Shown here: positions 1-5,490 of the stretch, piece by piece
Numbering within the stretch: position 1 is the stretch's first letter
Layout of the letters: each line of letters opens with the position of its first letter
From: a bacterium
Lineage (GTDB): Bacteria; Oederibacteriota; PGYV01; DSBP01
Assembly (NCBI GenBank): GCA_011049465.1
Contig: DSBP01000103.1
Span: 1-5,886 of the forward strand
Direction: 5' to 3'
DNA: 5,886 nucleotides
Translations under genes and position numbers: made by a program
The notes under the pieces: model-generated
The model's database searches: none
Told to the model about the DNA's origin: nothing
What the model saw: only the letters and a program-made list of their open reading frames with translations

Positions 1-456
1 CTTATGGTCTTTTCAAGCTCCGCATTCGCGCTTAAGGTCGGCTTTGTTGACATTGAAAGAGTTTTTTCGCAGTATTCCGGGACCAAAGCGGCCCAGGAAA
101 AACTGATGAAAAAGAAAGACGAAATGGAAAAGAAGATAGAGGACGAGAAAAAGAAACTTCTTGCGCAGAAAGAGGATCTCGATAAAAAGTCAGGAGTGCT
201 TGACAGGAGCAATCTTCAGAGGCAGCAGGAAGATCTTCAGAAGAAAGTCGTGAGTCTGTCCAAAGACGCGGAAGAAAAGGCAAGACAGCTTATGAGGGAA
301 GAACAGGAAGCTACGGGGCAGATAATAGAGCATATAAGGGCGGTTGTTCAGCAGGTAGCTAAAGAAAAAAAATACGATTATGTGTTTGAAAAAAATCTGA
401 TACTCTTTGGCGGAGATGACCTGACATTTGACGTAATAACAAAAATGAACAAGTGA
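1..456 (+). CDS. ompH: OmpH/Skp family periplasmic chaperone, 5'-partial
   Basis: Skp-like proteins are periplasmic holdase chaperones that form trimers with long coiled-coil arms and carry unfolded outer-membrane proteins to the BAM complex. The reading frame is open to base 1. An ATG exists at base 4, but starting there would leave only nine residues before the AFA cleavage motif (codons 8-10), too short for a signal peptide. I therefore take the true start to lie upstream, with only the last part of the signal peptide visible. The mature protein would begin LKVGFVDIERVF, the usual OmpH-family opening, and run about 141 residues, close to mature E. coli Skp. The middle is highly charged (Lys/Glu/Gln) with heptad-like spacing, as expected of coiled-coil arms. 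The C-terminal part (YDYVFEKN...LTFDVITKMNK) matches the family's return strand and helix. Placement just before lpxD is common, often downstream of bamA. Family assignment is strong; equivalence to Skp is inferred. Confidence 0.9.
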   Translation, partial: LMVFSSSAFALKVGFVDIERVFSQYSGTKAAQEKLMKKKDEMEKKIEDEKKKLLAQKEDLDKKSGVLDRSNLQRQQEDLQKKVVSLSKDAEEKARQLMREEQEATGQIIEHIRAVVQQVAKEKKYDYVFEKNLILFGGDDLTFDVITKMNK

Positions 457-465
457 TATCCGCGG

Positions 466-1491
466 ATGAAGATTTCCGTAAAAGAACTTGCAGAGAAAAT
501 TAACGGTACTGTTATAGGAGAGCCGGAAACTGTTGTTTCCGGCATTTCCGACCTTGCGCACGCGTCAGAAAATGACGTGAGTTTTATTCTTGGCGAAAAG
601 TATCTTGAGTCCGCGAAGAATTCAAAAGCTCCCGTTATAATATCTGATTTTCTTGAAAAATTTGAAAACAAAATTTTAATCAGGGTTGAAAATGCCAAAA
701 AGGCCTATATAGAGGTCTTGATGGAGTTTTATCCTCCCGGACGGCCCGAGGCAGGAATTTCGAAAAACGCGGCTATAGGAAAAAATGTGGAGATCGGCGA
801 GGATGTTCATATCGGCGGGTTTGCGGTCATAAAGGACGGGTGCCGTATCGGGGATTCCGCGGTTATTATGGAAGGCGTTTTTATCGGCGAAAATGTTTCT
901 ATCGGAAGCAGTACAATAATTAATCCAAATGTTTCCATATATACGGGTTCGAGAATAGGAGAGAGGTGCATTGTCCATTCCGGCGCGGTTATAGGGGCTG
1001 ATGGTTTTGGATTTATGCCGGAAAACGGGGATATTATAAAAATACCCCAGATTGGTTATGTGGAAATAGGGAATGATGTTGAAATAGGCGCAAACTGCTG
1101 TATTGACAGAGGCGCATTCGGACCGACAACCATTGAAGATAAAGTGAAACTGGATAATCTTATTCAGGTTGGACATAATGTCAGAATAGGCGAAGGTACG
1201 CTGATAGCCGCTCAAAGCGGTATTGGGGGAAGTTCCAAAATAGGAAAAGTCTGTATTATCGGCGGGCAGGTTGGTTTTGCGGACCATATAAGAATAGGCG
1301 ATAATGTTCACATCGGCTCGCAGGCAGGCGTATCAAAAGATACTACAGCGGGTTCGGTTGTGACAGGAACACCCGCAAGGCCCATTATGCAGACCAGAAG
1401 GGCTGAAGCGAATCTGGGAAAAATATCAGGAATTATAAAAAAGATAAAGGCCTTGGAAGAAGAGCTTGATGGGTTAAAAAAACAAAAATGA
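466..1491 (+). CDS. lpxD: UDP-3-O-(3-hydroxyacyl)glucosamine N-acyltransferase LpxD
   Basis: LpxD adds the second 3-hydroxyacyl chain, from acyl-ACP, to the 2-amino group of UDP-3-O-acylglucosamine: step three of lipid A synthesis, in the cytoplasm. The 341-residue length is exactly typical. Residues 1 to about 100 form the N-terminal uridine-binding domain (ISVKELAEKINGTVIGEP opening). Residues about 100-315 are repeated hexapeptides of the left-handed beta-helix type (IGKNVEIGEDVHIGG and so on). The end is a Lys/Glu-rich helix, as in the family. The catalytic histidine is His237 in DNLIQVGHNV (E. coli His239), and His274 in GGQVGFADHIRIG matches E. coli His276. The ATG lies 9 bases after the ompH stop and has no Shine-Dalgarno sequence that I can see, yet the N-terminus aligns well, so translation may be coupled to ompH. 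The stop overlaps the lpxC start (ATGA). LpxD is separated from LpxA by its N-terminal domain and its length. Confidence 0.97.
   Translation: MKISVKELAEKINGTVIGEPETVVSGISDLAHASENDVSFILGEKYLESAKNSKAPVIISDFLEKFENKILIRVENAKKAYIEVLMEFYPPGRPEAGISKNAAIGKNVEIGEDVHIGGFAVIKDGCRIGDSAVIMEGVFIGENVSIGSSTIINPNVSIYTGSRIGERCIVHSGAVIGADGFGFMPENGDIIKIPQIGYVEIGNDVEIGANCCIDRGAFGPTTIEDKVKLDNLIQVGHNVRIGEGTLIAAQSGIGGSSKIGKVCIIGGQVGFADHIRIGDNVHIGSQAGVSKDTTAGSVVTGTPARPIMQTRRAEANLGKISGIIKKIKALEEELDGLKKQK
522..543 (+). repeat. Perfect 9-bp inverted repeat (hairpin) early in lpxD
   Basis: GCCGGAAAC (522-530) and GTTTCCGGC (535-543) are exact reverse complements around a TGTT loop. They would form a stable RNA hairpin beginning 56 bases after the lpxD start codon, covering codons for EPETVVSG. 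No T-run follows, so it is not an intrinsic terminator. A regulatory or mRNA-stability role is only a possibility; chance within coding sequence is not excluded. Confidence 0.6.
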
Positions 1492-2327
1492 AAAAGCAGA
1501 ACACAATAGCGGCAAACGTCCGGATAAAGGGCAAAGGTCTGCATAAGGGAGGAGAAAACACCGTGATTTTCAGCCCTGCTCCTCCCGGTACGGGTATAAC
1601 CATAATAAACAGCGGTGAAAGGTATGTTTTAAATCCGCACCGCGTTTTTGATGTGAAAAGAGGCACATCGGTAAAGAAGGGAAAAAGCAGGATATATACC
1701 GTGGAGCATATGGTTTCCGCGGTCCGGGGCCTTGGTATAGATAATATTGCCGTGGAAATAGACGGAGATGAAATACCCTGTATTGACGGCAGTGCAAAAG
1801 CGTTTGTTGAGGCCCTGCTGAAAGCAGGGATAAAAAAGCAGGCTGCCGGAAAGAAAGCCGTGGAATTAAAGGAACCTGTTGCCGTAAAAGACGGGGAAAG
1901 TTTTATGGCGGTAATTCCTTATCCCGTTTTTAAGGTATATTATTTCGCCGATTTTTCCGGGTTCAAAGCAGGGACTATGGAGTTTTCTCTGGAAATAAAT
2001 CCGGAATCTTATCGAAAAAAAATATGCGCGGCAAGAACTTTTGGATTTAAAAAAGAGATGGCAGCGCTTAAAAGGAGCGGGCTTATAAAAGGCGCTGATT
2101 TAAACAGCGCGGTGCTGATGGATAAAGGCAGGCCCGTAAATACAAAACTGCGGTATGAGGACGAACTTGTCCGGCACAAAATTCTTGACATAACCGGGGA
2201 TTTCGGGCTGCTGGGCGCGGAGCTTAAGATGCTTGTGCTTGCTTTCAAAACGGGGCACAGGCACAATATAGAAGCGGCAAAGAAAATCGCGGCCCGCACG
2301 GCTGCCGCAAAGAATAAAAGCATATAA
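1488..2327 (+). CDS. lpxC: UDP-3-O-acyl-N-acetylglucosamine deacetylase LpxC
   Basis: LpxC is the zinc-dependent deacetylase of step two, the first irreversible step of lipid A synthesis. The 279 residues are close to the short form of Aquifex aeolicus. The opening KGKGLHKGG matches the family GxGLHxG motif. Glu73-His74 in TVEHMVSAVRGLGIDN correspond to the general base and first zinc ligand (E. coli Glu78/His79). His230 and Asp234 in VRHKILDITGD are the other two zinc ligands (E. coli His238/Asp242). His257 in FKTGHRHN matches catalytic His265. The AARTFGF segment (181-187) holds the conserved threonine of the active site. No key residue is missing. The start ATG overlaps the lpxD stop by four bases (ATGA), without a clear ribosome site of its own, so it probably relies on coupled translation. 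In Bacteroidota and some other phyla LpxC is fused to FabZ; here it ends with its own TAA. Confidence 0.98.
   Translation: MKKQNTIAANVRIKGKGLHKGGENTVIFSPAPPGTGITIINSGERYVLNPHRVFDVKRGTSVKKGKSRIYTVEHMVSAVRGLGIDNIAVEIDGDEIPCIDGSAKAFVEALLKAGIKKQAAGKKAVELKEPVAVKDGESFMAVIPYPVFKVYYFADFSGFKAGTMEFSLEINPESYRKKICAARTFGFKKEMAALKRSGLIKGADLNSAVLMDKGRPVNTKLRYEDELVRHKILDITGDFGLLGAELKMLVLAFKTGHRHNIEAAKKIAARTAAAKNKSI
1813..1829 (+). repeat. 7-bp inverted repeat with 3-base loop inside lpxC
   Basis: CCCTGCT (1813-1819) and AGCAGGG (1823-1829) are exact reverse complements separated by GAA. The element lies in codons for ALLKAG. It lacks a following T-run on either strand, so I do not call a terminator; it is probably incidental. 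Confidence 0.45.
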
Positions 2328-2330
2328 CAC

Positions 2331-2337
2331 AAGGAGG
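2331..2337 (+). promoter_or_regulatory. Ribosome binding site of fabZ
   Basis: AAGGAGG is the strongest Shine-Dalgarno match in the window. It sits in the 15-base gap after lpxC and 5 bases before the ATG at 2343. It favours that ATG over the in-frame ATG at 2355, which would be 17 bases away. It suggests FabZ is translated independently and perhaps at a higher rate than lpxC or lpxD. Confidence 0.85.
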
Positions 2338-2342
2338 ATGAA

Positions 2343-2366
2343 ATGGATATAAAAATGGATATCAAA
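2343..2366 (+). repeat. 12-bp tandem duplication at the fabZ start
   Basis: ATGGATATAAAA (2343-2354) is followed directly by ATGGATATCAAA (2355-2366), matching at 11 of 12 positions and encoding MDIK twice. The second copy begins where FabZ proteins usually start, so the first copy looks like an added N-terminal extension that moved the start codon next to the ribosome site. Confidence 0.75.
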
Positions 2367-2780
2367 GAGATTATGAAGCTTATACCGCACAGGATACCGA
2401 TGCTTTTGGTGGATAGAATAACGGAGCTTAAGGAAGGGGAATCCATAACGGGAATAAAGAATGTTACAATGAATGAATGGTTCTTTCAGGGGCATTATCC
2501 CGGAGAACCTGTGATGCCGGGAGTTCTTATTGTTGAAGCGATGGCGCAGACGGGCGGAGTTCTTCTTATGAGGCAGCTTGAAGGGAAGGAAGGAAAGGCT
2601 ATTTATTTCATGTCAATAGACAATGTAAAATTCAGAAAGCCGGTAATACCCGGCGATACTCTTAAAATGGTGGTAACTATAGAGAAGTTTAAGGGTAAAA
2701 TAGGAAAAATCCACGGAGACGCTTTTGTGGATGGAAAAAAAGTTGCAGAGGCCGATATGATGGCAATGGTAGCGGGCTGA
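2343..2780 (+). CDS. fabZ: 3-hydroxyacyl-[acyl-carrier-protein] dehydratase FabZ
   Basis: FabZ removes water from 3-hydroxyacyl-ACP to give trans-2-enoyl-ACP in fatty acid elongation. It draws on the same 3-hydroxyacyl-ACP pool that LpxA and LpxD use, which explains its frequent place in lpx operons. The 145 residues are a single hot-dog fold. The conserved opening IMKLIPHRIPMLLVDRI is followed by the active-site helix region FFQGHYPGEPVMPGV. His51 and Glu65 are the catalytic pair, with the normal 14-residue spacing. The later FRKPVIPGDTL segment is also family-typical. A strong ribosome site (AAGGAGG) sits 5 bases before the first ATG. A second in-frame ATG at 2355 would give the more usual N-terminus, and the two starts belong to a 12-base imperfect duplication (MDIK repeated). 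FabA is unlikely because of length and motif. Confidence 0.97.
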   Translation: MDIKMDIKEIMKLIPHRIPMLLVDRITELKEGESITGIKNVTMNEWFFQGHYPGEPVMPGVLIVEAMAQTGGVLLMRQLEGKEGKAIYFMSIDNVKFRKPVIPGDTLKMVVTIEKFKGKIGKIHGDAFVDGKKVAEADMMAMVAG

Positions 2781-2782
2781 GC

Positions 2783-2787
2783 AGAGG
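2783..2787 (+). promoter_or_regulatory. Ribosome binding site that decides the lpxA start
   Basis: AGAGG ends one base before the ATG at 2788, too close to serve it, but is 6 bases from the in-frame ATG at 2794. This spacing, with the MIHETAIV N-terminus, supports 2794 as the lpxA start. Confidence 0.65.
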
Positions 2788-2793
2788 ATGAAA

Positions 2794-3561
2794 ATGATAC
2801 ACGAGACAGCAATAGTGTCAAAAAACGCCGTGCTGGGCAAAGATGTGAAAGTAGGGGCATTTGCCATAATTGACGACGGGGTTGTTGTGGGCGACGGATG
2901 CGAGATTGCGCCCAGGGTTCACCTGCGCGGGGGTGTTACGCTCGGAAAGAGAAATTATATAGGCGAAGGCACGCTTATGGGGGACAGGCCTCAGGATACA
3001 AAGTTTGAGGAGAAAGAGTCTTTTGTTATTGTCGGCGATGATAATGTGATAAGAGAATACGCGACAATACACAGAGCTACGGGCGAGGGCGGCGCTACCC
3101 GCATAGGGAACGGGAATTTTATTATGGGATATGTTCATATTGCGCACGAAGCGGAGATTAAAAATAACGTTGTGATAGTAAACGCGTCCCAGATAGCCGG
3201 ACACGCGGTTGTTGAGGATTACGCCTTTGTCAGCAGCACTGTTCTTGTGCATCAGGGAACAAGAATAGGCGCCCATAGTATGATAGGAGGAGGCTGCCGC
3301 ATCACCAAGGATGCGATGCCTTTTGTTATGGTGGTGAGCGAGCCGGCAAAAAATTTTGGTTTGAACAAAGTAGGGCTGAAGCGCAGAGGTTTTGACGAGT
3401 CAAGGCTAAAGGCTCTCCAAAGCGCTTATAGTATATTATTCAGAAAAAAGCTTATGATGAAAGAGGCGCTTGAAATGATAAAAAACGAAGTGGAACAGAC
3501 CGAGGATGTAAAGCGTTTTGTTGAGTTTGCGGAAATATCCAAAAGAGGAATTATAAGGTGA
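2794..3561 (+). CDS. lpxA: Acyl-ACP--UDP-N-acetylglucosamine O-acyltransferase LpxA
   Basis: LpxA transfers a 3-hydroxyacyl chain from ACP to the 3-position of UDP-GlcNAc, the first step of lipid A synthesis, as a cytoplasmic homotrimer. From this start it has 255 residues (E. coli 262). Residues 1 to about 180 are left-handed beta-helix hexapeptide repeats; the rest is the alpha-helical C-terminal domain (GLKRRGF... ending RGIIR, as in E. coli). His118 in YVHIAHEAEI is the catalytic base (E. coli His125), and His115 matches His122. Gly166 falls at the E. coli Gly173 position that limits acyl length, suggesting a longer chain. The frame also has an ATG at 2788, but the AGAGG ribosome site directly abuts it and lies 6 bases before the ATG at 2794. 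The product from 2794 opens MIHETAIV, the common LpxA N-terminus, so I chose 2794. The stop overlaps the lpxI start. Confidence 0.96.
   Translation: MIHETAIVSKNAVLGKDVKVGAFAIIDDGVVVGDGCEIAPRVHLRGGVTLGKRNYIGEGTLMGDRPQDTKFEEKESFVIVGDDNVIREYATIHRATGEGGATRIGNGNFIMGYVHIAHEAEIKNNVVIVNASQIAGHAVVEDYAFVSSTVLVHQGTRIGAHSMIGGGCRITKDAMPFVMVVSEPAKNFGLNKVGLKRRGFDESRLKALQSAYSILFRKKLMMKEALEMIKNEVEQTEDVKRFVEFAEISKRGIIR
3545..3549 (+). promoter_or_regulatory. Ribosome binding site of lpxI (inside the lpxA end)
   Basis: GAGGA lies within the last codons of lpxA, 8 bases before the GTG at 3558. It supports a GTG start that overlaps the lpxA stop (GTGA), an arrangement typical of coupled translation. Confidence 0.65.
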
Positions 3562-4358
3562 AGCCGGCGGGACTGGTGGCGGGCGGCGGAAGCCTTCCTG
3601 TATTATTTCTGAAATCCGCGGCGGAAAAAGGGATTCAGATATCTGTTTTTGCGGTAAAGGGAGAAACGGAAGCGAAAGAACTCGGGAAATACGCGAAAGT
3701 GTACGAGGTTAAAATAACCGAACTGTCCCGAATTATAGATCTGTGCAAAAAAGAAGGCATTGACAGGATGGTGCTGTTGGGATATATAAGGCATGTTAAT
3801 CTTGTAAACAATATAAAATTTGATATGCTCACGGTAAGGACCCTTATGAAGCTTAAGGATTTCAGGGCAGCTTCCGTGATGAGGGGAATAATAGATGTCC
3901 TGTCCGAAAAAGGAATTAAAGTTCTTAAAAGCACATATCTTCTGGAGCATCTTCTTGCCGGAAAAGGAAATACGGGAAAAACCGCTCCGGGCAGAGGCGC
4001 GGTGCGCGATATGGAACTTGGAATAAAAATGGCTAAAAAGACAGCCGGGCTTGATATAGGGCAGACGGTTGTGGTAAAAAAGGGTGTTGTTGTCGCGGTG
4101 GAAGCTATGGAAGGAACCGACAAATGTATCCGGCGGGCCGCGGAAGAAGCGGGGCCGGGGTTTGTGGTTGTGAAGGCGGCAAGGCCAAAGCAGGATATGA
4201 GGTATGATGTCCCCGTTGTCGGAGAAAAGACGATAGATCTGATAGAAAAACACAAAGGCGCGGGTATCGCGCTTGAGGCGGGAAAGACGTTTCTACTGGA
4301 CAGGGAGAAGATAATAAAAAAAGCCGATAAGGCAAAAATATTCATAGCCGGTTATTAA
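3558..4358 (+). CDS. lpxI: UDP-2,3-diacylglucosamine pyrophosphatase LpxI
   Basis: LpxI (formerly DUF1009) cleaves UDP-2,3-diacylglucosamine to 2,3-diacylglucosamine-1-phosphate (lipid X) plus UMP, step four of lipid A synthesis. It is unrelated to LpxH and LpxG, which do the same job in other bacteria; LpxI was characterised in Caulobacter crescentus. The 266 residues show the family pattern: an N-terminal glycine-rich start (GLVAGGGSLPVLFLKSA), a middle linker with LGYIRHVNL, and a C-terminal domain with VVVAVEAMEGTDKCIRRA (about 177-194), RYDVPVVGEKTI (about 215-226) and GIALEAGKTFLLD. Asp213 and Asp217 near DMRYDVP are candidates for the catalytic aspartate; I cannot fix which one. The start is GTG at 3558, overlapping the lpxA stop (GTGA), with GAGGA 8 bases upstream. 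Direct succession to lpxA, lpxC and lpxD supports the role. Confidence 0.95.
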   Translation: MKPAGLVAGGGSLPVLFLKSAAEKGIQISVFAVKGETEAKELGKYAKVYEVKITELSRIIDLCKKEGIDRMVLLGYIRHVNLVNNIKFDMLTVRTLMKLKDFRAASVMRGIIDVLSEKGIKVLKSTYLLEHLLAGKGNTGKTAPGRGAVRDMELGIKMAKKTAGLDIGQTVVVKKGVVVAVEAMEGTDKCIRRAAEEAGPGFVVVKAARPKQDMRYDVPVVGEKTIDLIEKHKGAGIALEAGKTFLLDREKIIKKADKAKIFIAGY

Positions 4359-4371
4359 AACGGGTTTGCTC

Positions 4372-4377
4372 AGGGAG
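4372..4377 (+). promoter_or_regulatory. Ribosome binding site of the aminotransferase gene
   Basis: AGGGAG lies in the 25-base gap after lpxI, 6 bases before the ATG at 4384. I see no hairpin with a T-run in this gap, so there is no sign of a terminator between lpxI and the aminotransferase gene. Confidence 0.7.
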
Positions 4378-4383
4378 TGTTAA

Positions 4384-5490
4384 ATGATACCTATTTCAAA
4401 ACCTTTGATAGGAAAAGAAGAGAAGGCCGCGGTAAGAAAAGTTCTTGATTCGGGAATAATCGCATCGGGGCCCCTTGTAAAGGAATTTGAGAGGCGCTTT
4501 GCGGCCTATCAGGGAGTGAAAAACGCGGTTGCCGCGGCAAACGGCACCTGCGCCATACATACGGCGCTTTATTCGCTAGGTATAGGACAGGGAGACGGGG
4601 TGATAACCACGCCTTTTACCTTTTTTGCAACGGCAAGTTCAATAGTTCACGCCGGAGCAGCGCCTGTGTTTGTTGATATTGAAAAAGAGGATTTTAACAT
4701 ATCTCCTGAAGCCGTTGAAGACGCCCTTAAAAAAGATAAAAAGAGAAAGATAAAGGCGGTCATAGTTGTCCATCTTTACGGACAGATGTGCGATATGGAT
4801 GCTATTATGAAAATTGCGCGCAGATACGGCGTGAAAGTCATAGAAGACGCGGCTCAGGCGCACGGGGCGGTTTATAAAGGCAAAAAAGCCGGTCAAATAG
4901 GGGATGCCGGCACATTTTCAATGTATGCCACAAAGAATATGACTTCAGCCGAAGGCGGAATGGTTCTTTTTAATAAAGAGGGACCCGCGAAAACCGCAAG
5001 GGTATTCATAAACCACGGAATGACAGCGGCTTATCATCACGCTCATATGGGATATAATTACAGAACAACTGATATAGAAGCCGCAATCGGGCTGGAACAG
5101 CTGAAAAAACTGGACGGGTTTAACAAGAAACGCAGAGAAAATTCCGCCTTTTTGACCGGGCTTTTGTCGGGGTGTGGAATTATAGAATCGCCCAAAGAGA
5201 TTAATGGAAGAACGCATATTTTTCATCAGTACACGATACGGGTTAAAAACGGCGAGCGGGACGGACTGCTTAAGCATTTGAATTCGGAAGGGATAGGGGC
5301 AAAAGTTTTTTATCCCGTTCCGCTGCACAAACAGCCTGTTTTCAGAAAATTTCCGGGAAGCAGCGCAAAACTGCCGGAGTCGGAGAGTGCCGCAAAAGAA
5401 GTAATAAGCCTGCCTGTTCATCCGGGTTTAAAAAAATCTGAGATACAGAAAATAGCCGATGCAGTCAAAAAATATACCGGGAGAAGATGA
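4384..5490 (+). CDS. DegT/DnrJ/EryC1/StrS family PLP-dependent sugar aminotransferase
   Basis: Members of this family transfer an amino group, usually from glutamate, to a keto-sugar nucleotide, or rarely act as dehydratases. The 368 residues are a full-length fold type I enzyme. Visible landmarks are the opening IPISKPLIGKEE, the cofactor phosphate region around NGTCAIHTAL (53-62), Asp155 in EDAAQAHGA (expected to contact the pyridine nitrogen), and Lys184 in YATKNMTSAEGG, the expected Schiff-base lysine. The lysine argues for aminotransfer rather than the histidine-bearing dehydratase branch. The C-terminal VFYPVPLHKQPVF and SLPVHPGL motifs are also typical. The ribosome site AGGGAG lies 6 bases before the ATG. 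It follows lpxI after 25 bases and ends directly against smc. The substrate is not determinable here. GnnB (makes UDP-GlcNAc3N for lipid A), perosamine synthase-like and WbpE-like roles are all possible; no GnnA-type oxidoreductase is present in the window. Confidence 0.92.
   Translation: MIPISKPLIGKEEKAAVRKVLDSGIIASGPLVKEFERRFAAYQGVKNAVAAANGTCAIHTALYSLGIGQGDGVITTPFTFFATASSIVHAGAAPVFVDIEKEDFNISPEAVEDALKKDKKRKIKAVIVVHLYGQMCDMDAIMKIARRYGVKVIEDAAQAHGAVYKGKKAGQIGDAGTFSMYATKNMTSAEGGMVLFNKEGPAKTARVFINHGMTAAYHHAHMGYNYRTTDIEAAIGLEQLKKLDGFNKKRRENSAFLTGLLSGCGIIESPKEINGRTHIFHQYTIRVKNGERDGLLKHLNSEGIGAKVFYPVPLHKQPVFRKFPGSSAKLPESESAAKEVISLPVHPGLKKSEIQKIADAVKKYTGRR
5480..5483 (+). promoter_or_regulatory. 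Ribosome binding site supporting the TTG start of smc
   Basis: GGAG, within GGGAGAAG at the end of the aminotransferase gene, is 7 bases before the TTG at 5491. The spacing is normal for a Shine-Dalgarno site and supports TTG as the smc initiation codon. Confidence 0.65.

Noticed and set aside
4..456. Complete ompH starting at the ATG at base 4
   Set aside because: It would leave only nine residues before the cleavage motif, with no basic N-region or full hydrophobic core. The frame is open to base 1, so the gene is best read as cut by the window edge.
676..1311. Minus-strand open frame (211 codons) opposite lpxD
   Set aside because: It mirrors the hexapeptide repeats of lpxD and has an irregular Tyr/Asn/Ile-rich composition with no family motif or plausible ribosome site support.
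1813..1829. Intrinsic terminator within lpxC
   Set aside because: The hairpin is followed by ATAAAAAAG rather than a T-run on the plus strand, and the minus strand has no downstream T-run either; it is inside an intact gene.
4258..4272. GC-rich inverted repeat GCGCG/CGCGC in lpxI
   Set aside because: Only 5 bp with a 5-base loop inside coding sequence; this is expected by chance in GC-rich codons.
3635..4345. Long minus-strand open frame (236 codons) opposite lpxI, and a second one at 3603-4253
   Set aside because: Both lie wholly antisense to a well-supported lpxI. The translations show no recognisable domain and are low-complexity Ser/Thr/Phe-rich products of reading the opposite strand.
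4359..4383. Promoter or terminator in the lpxI-aminotransferase gap
   Set aside because: The 25 bases are filled mainly by the ribosome site. There is no stem with a T-run and no room for a -35/-10 pair outside coding sequence.
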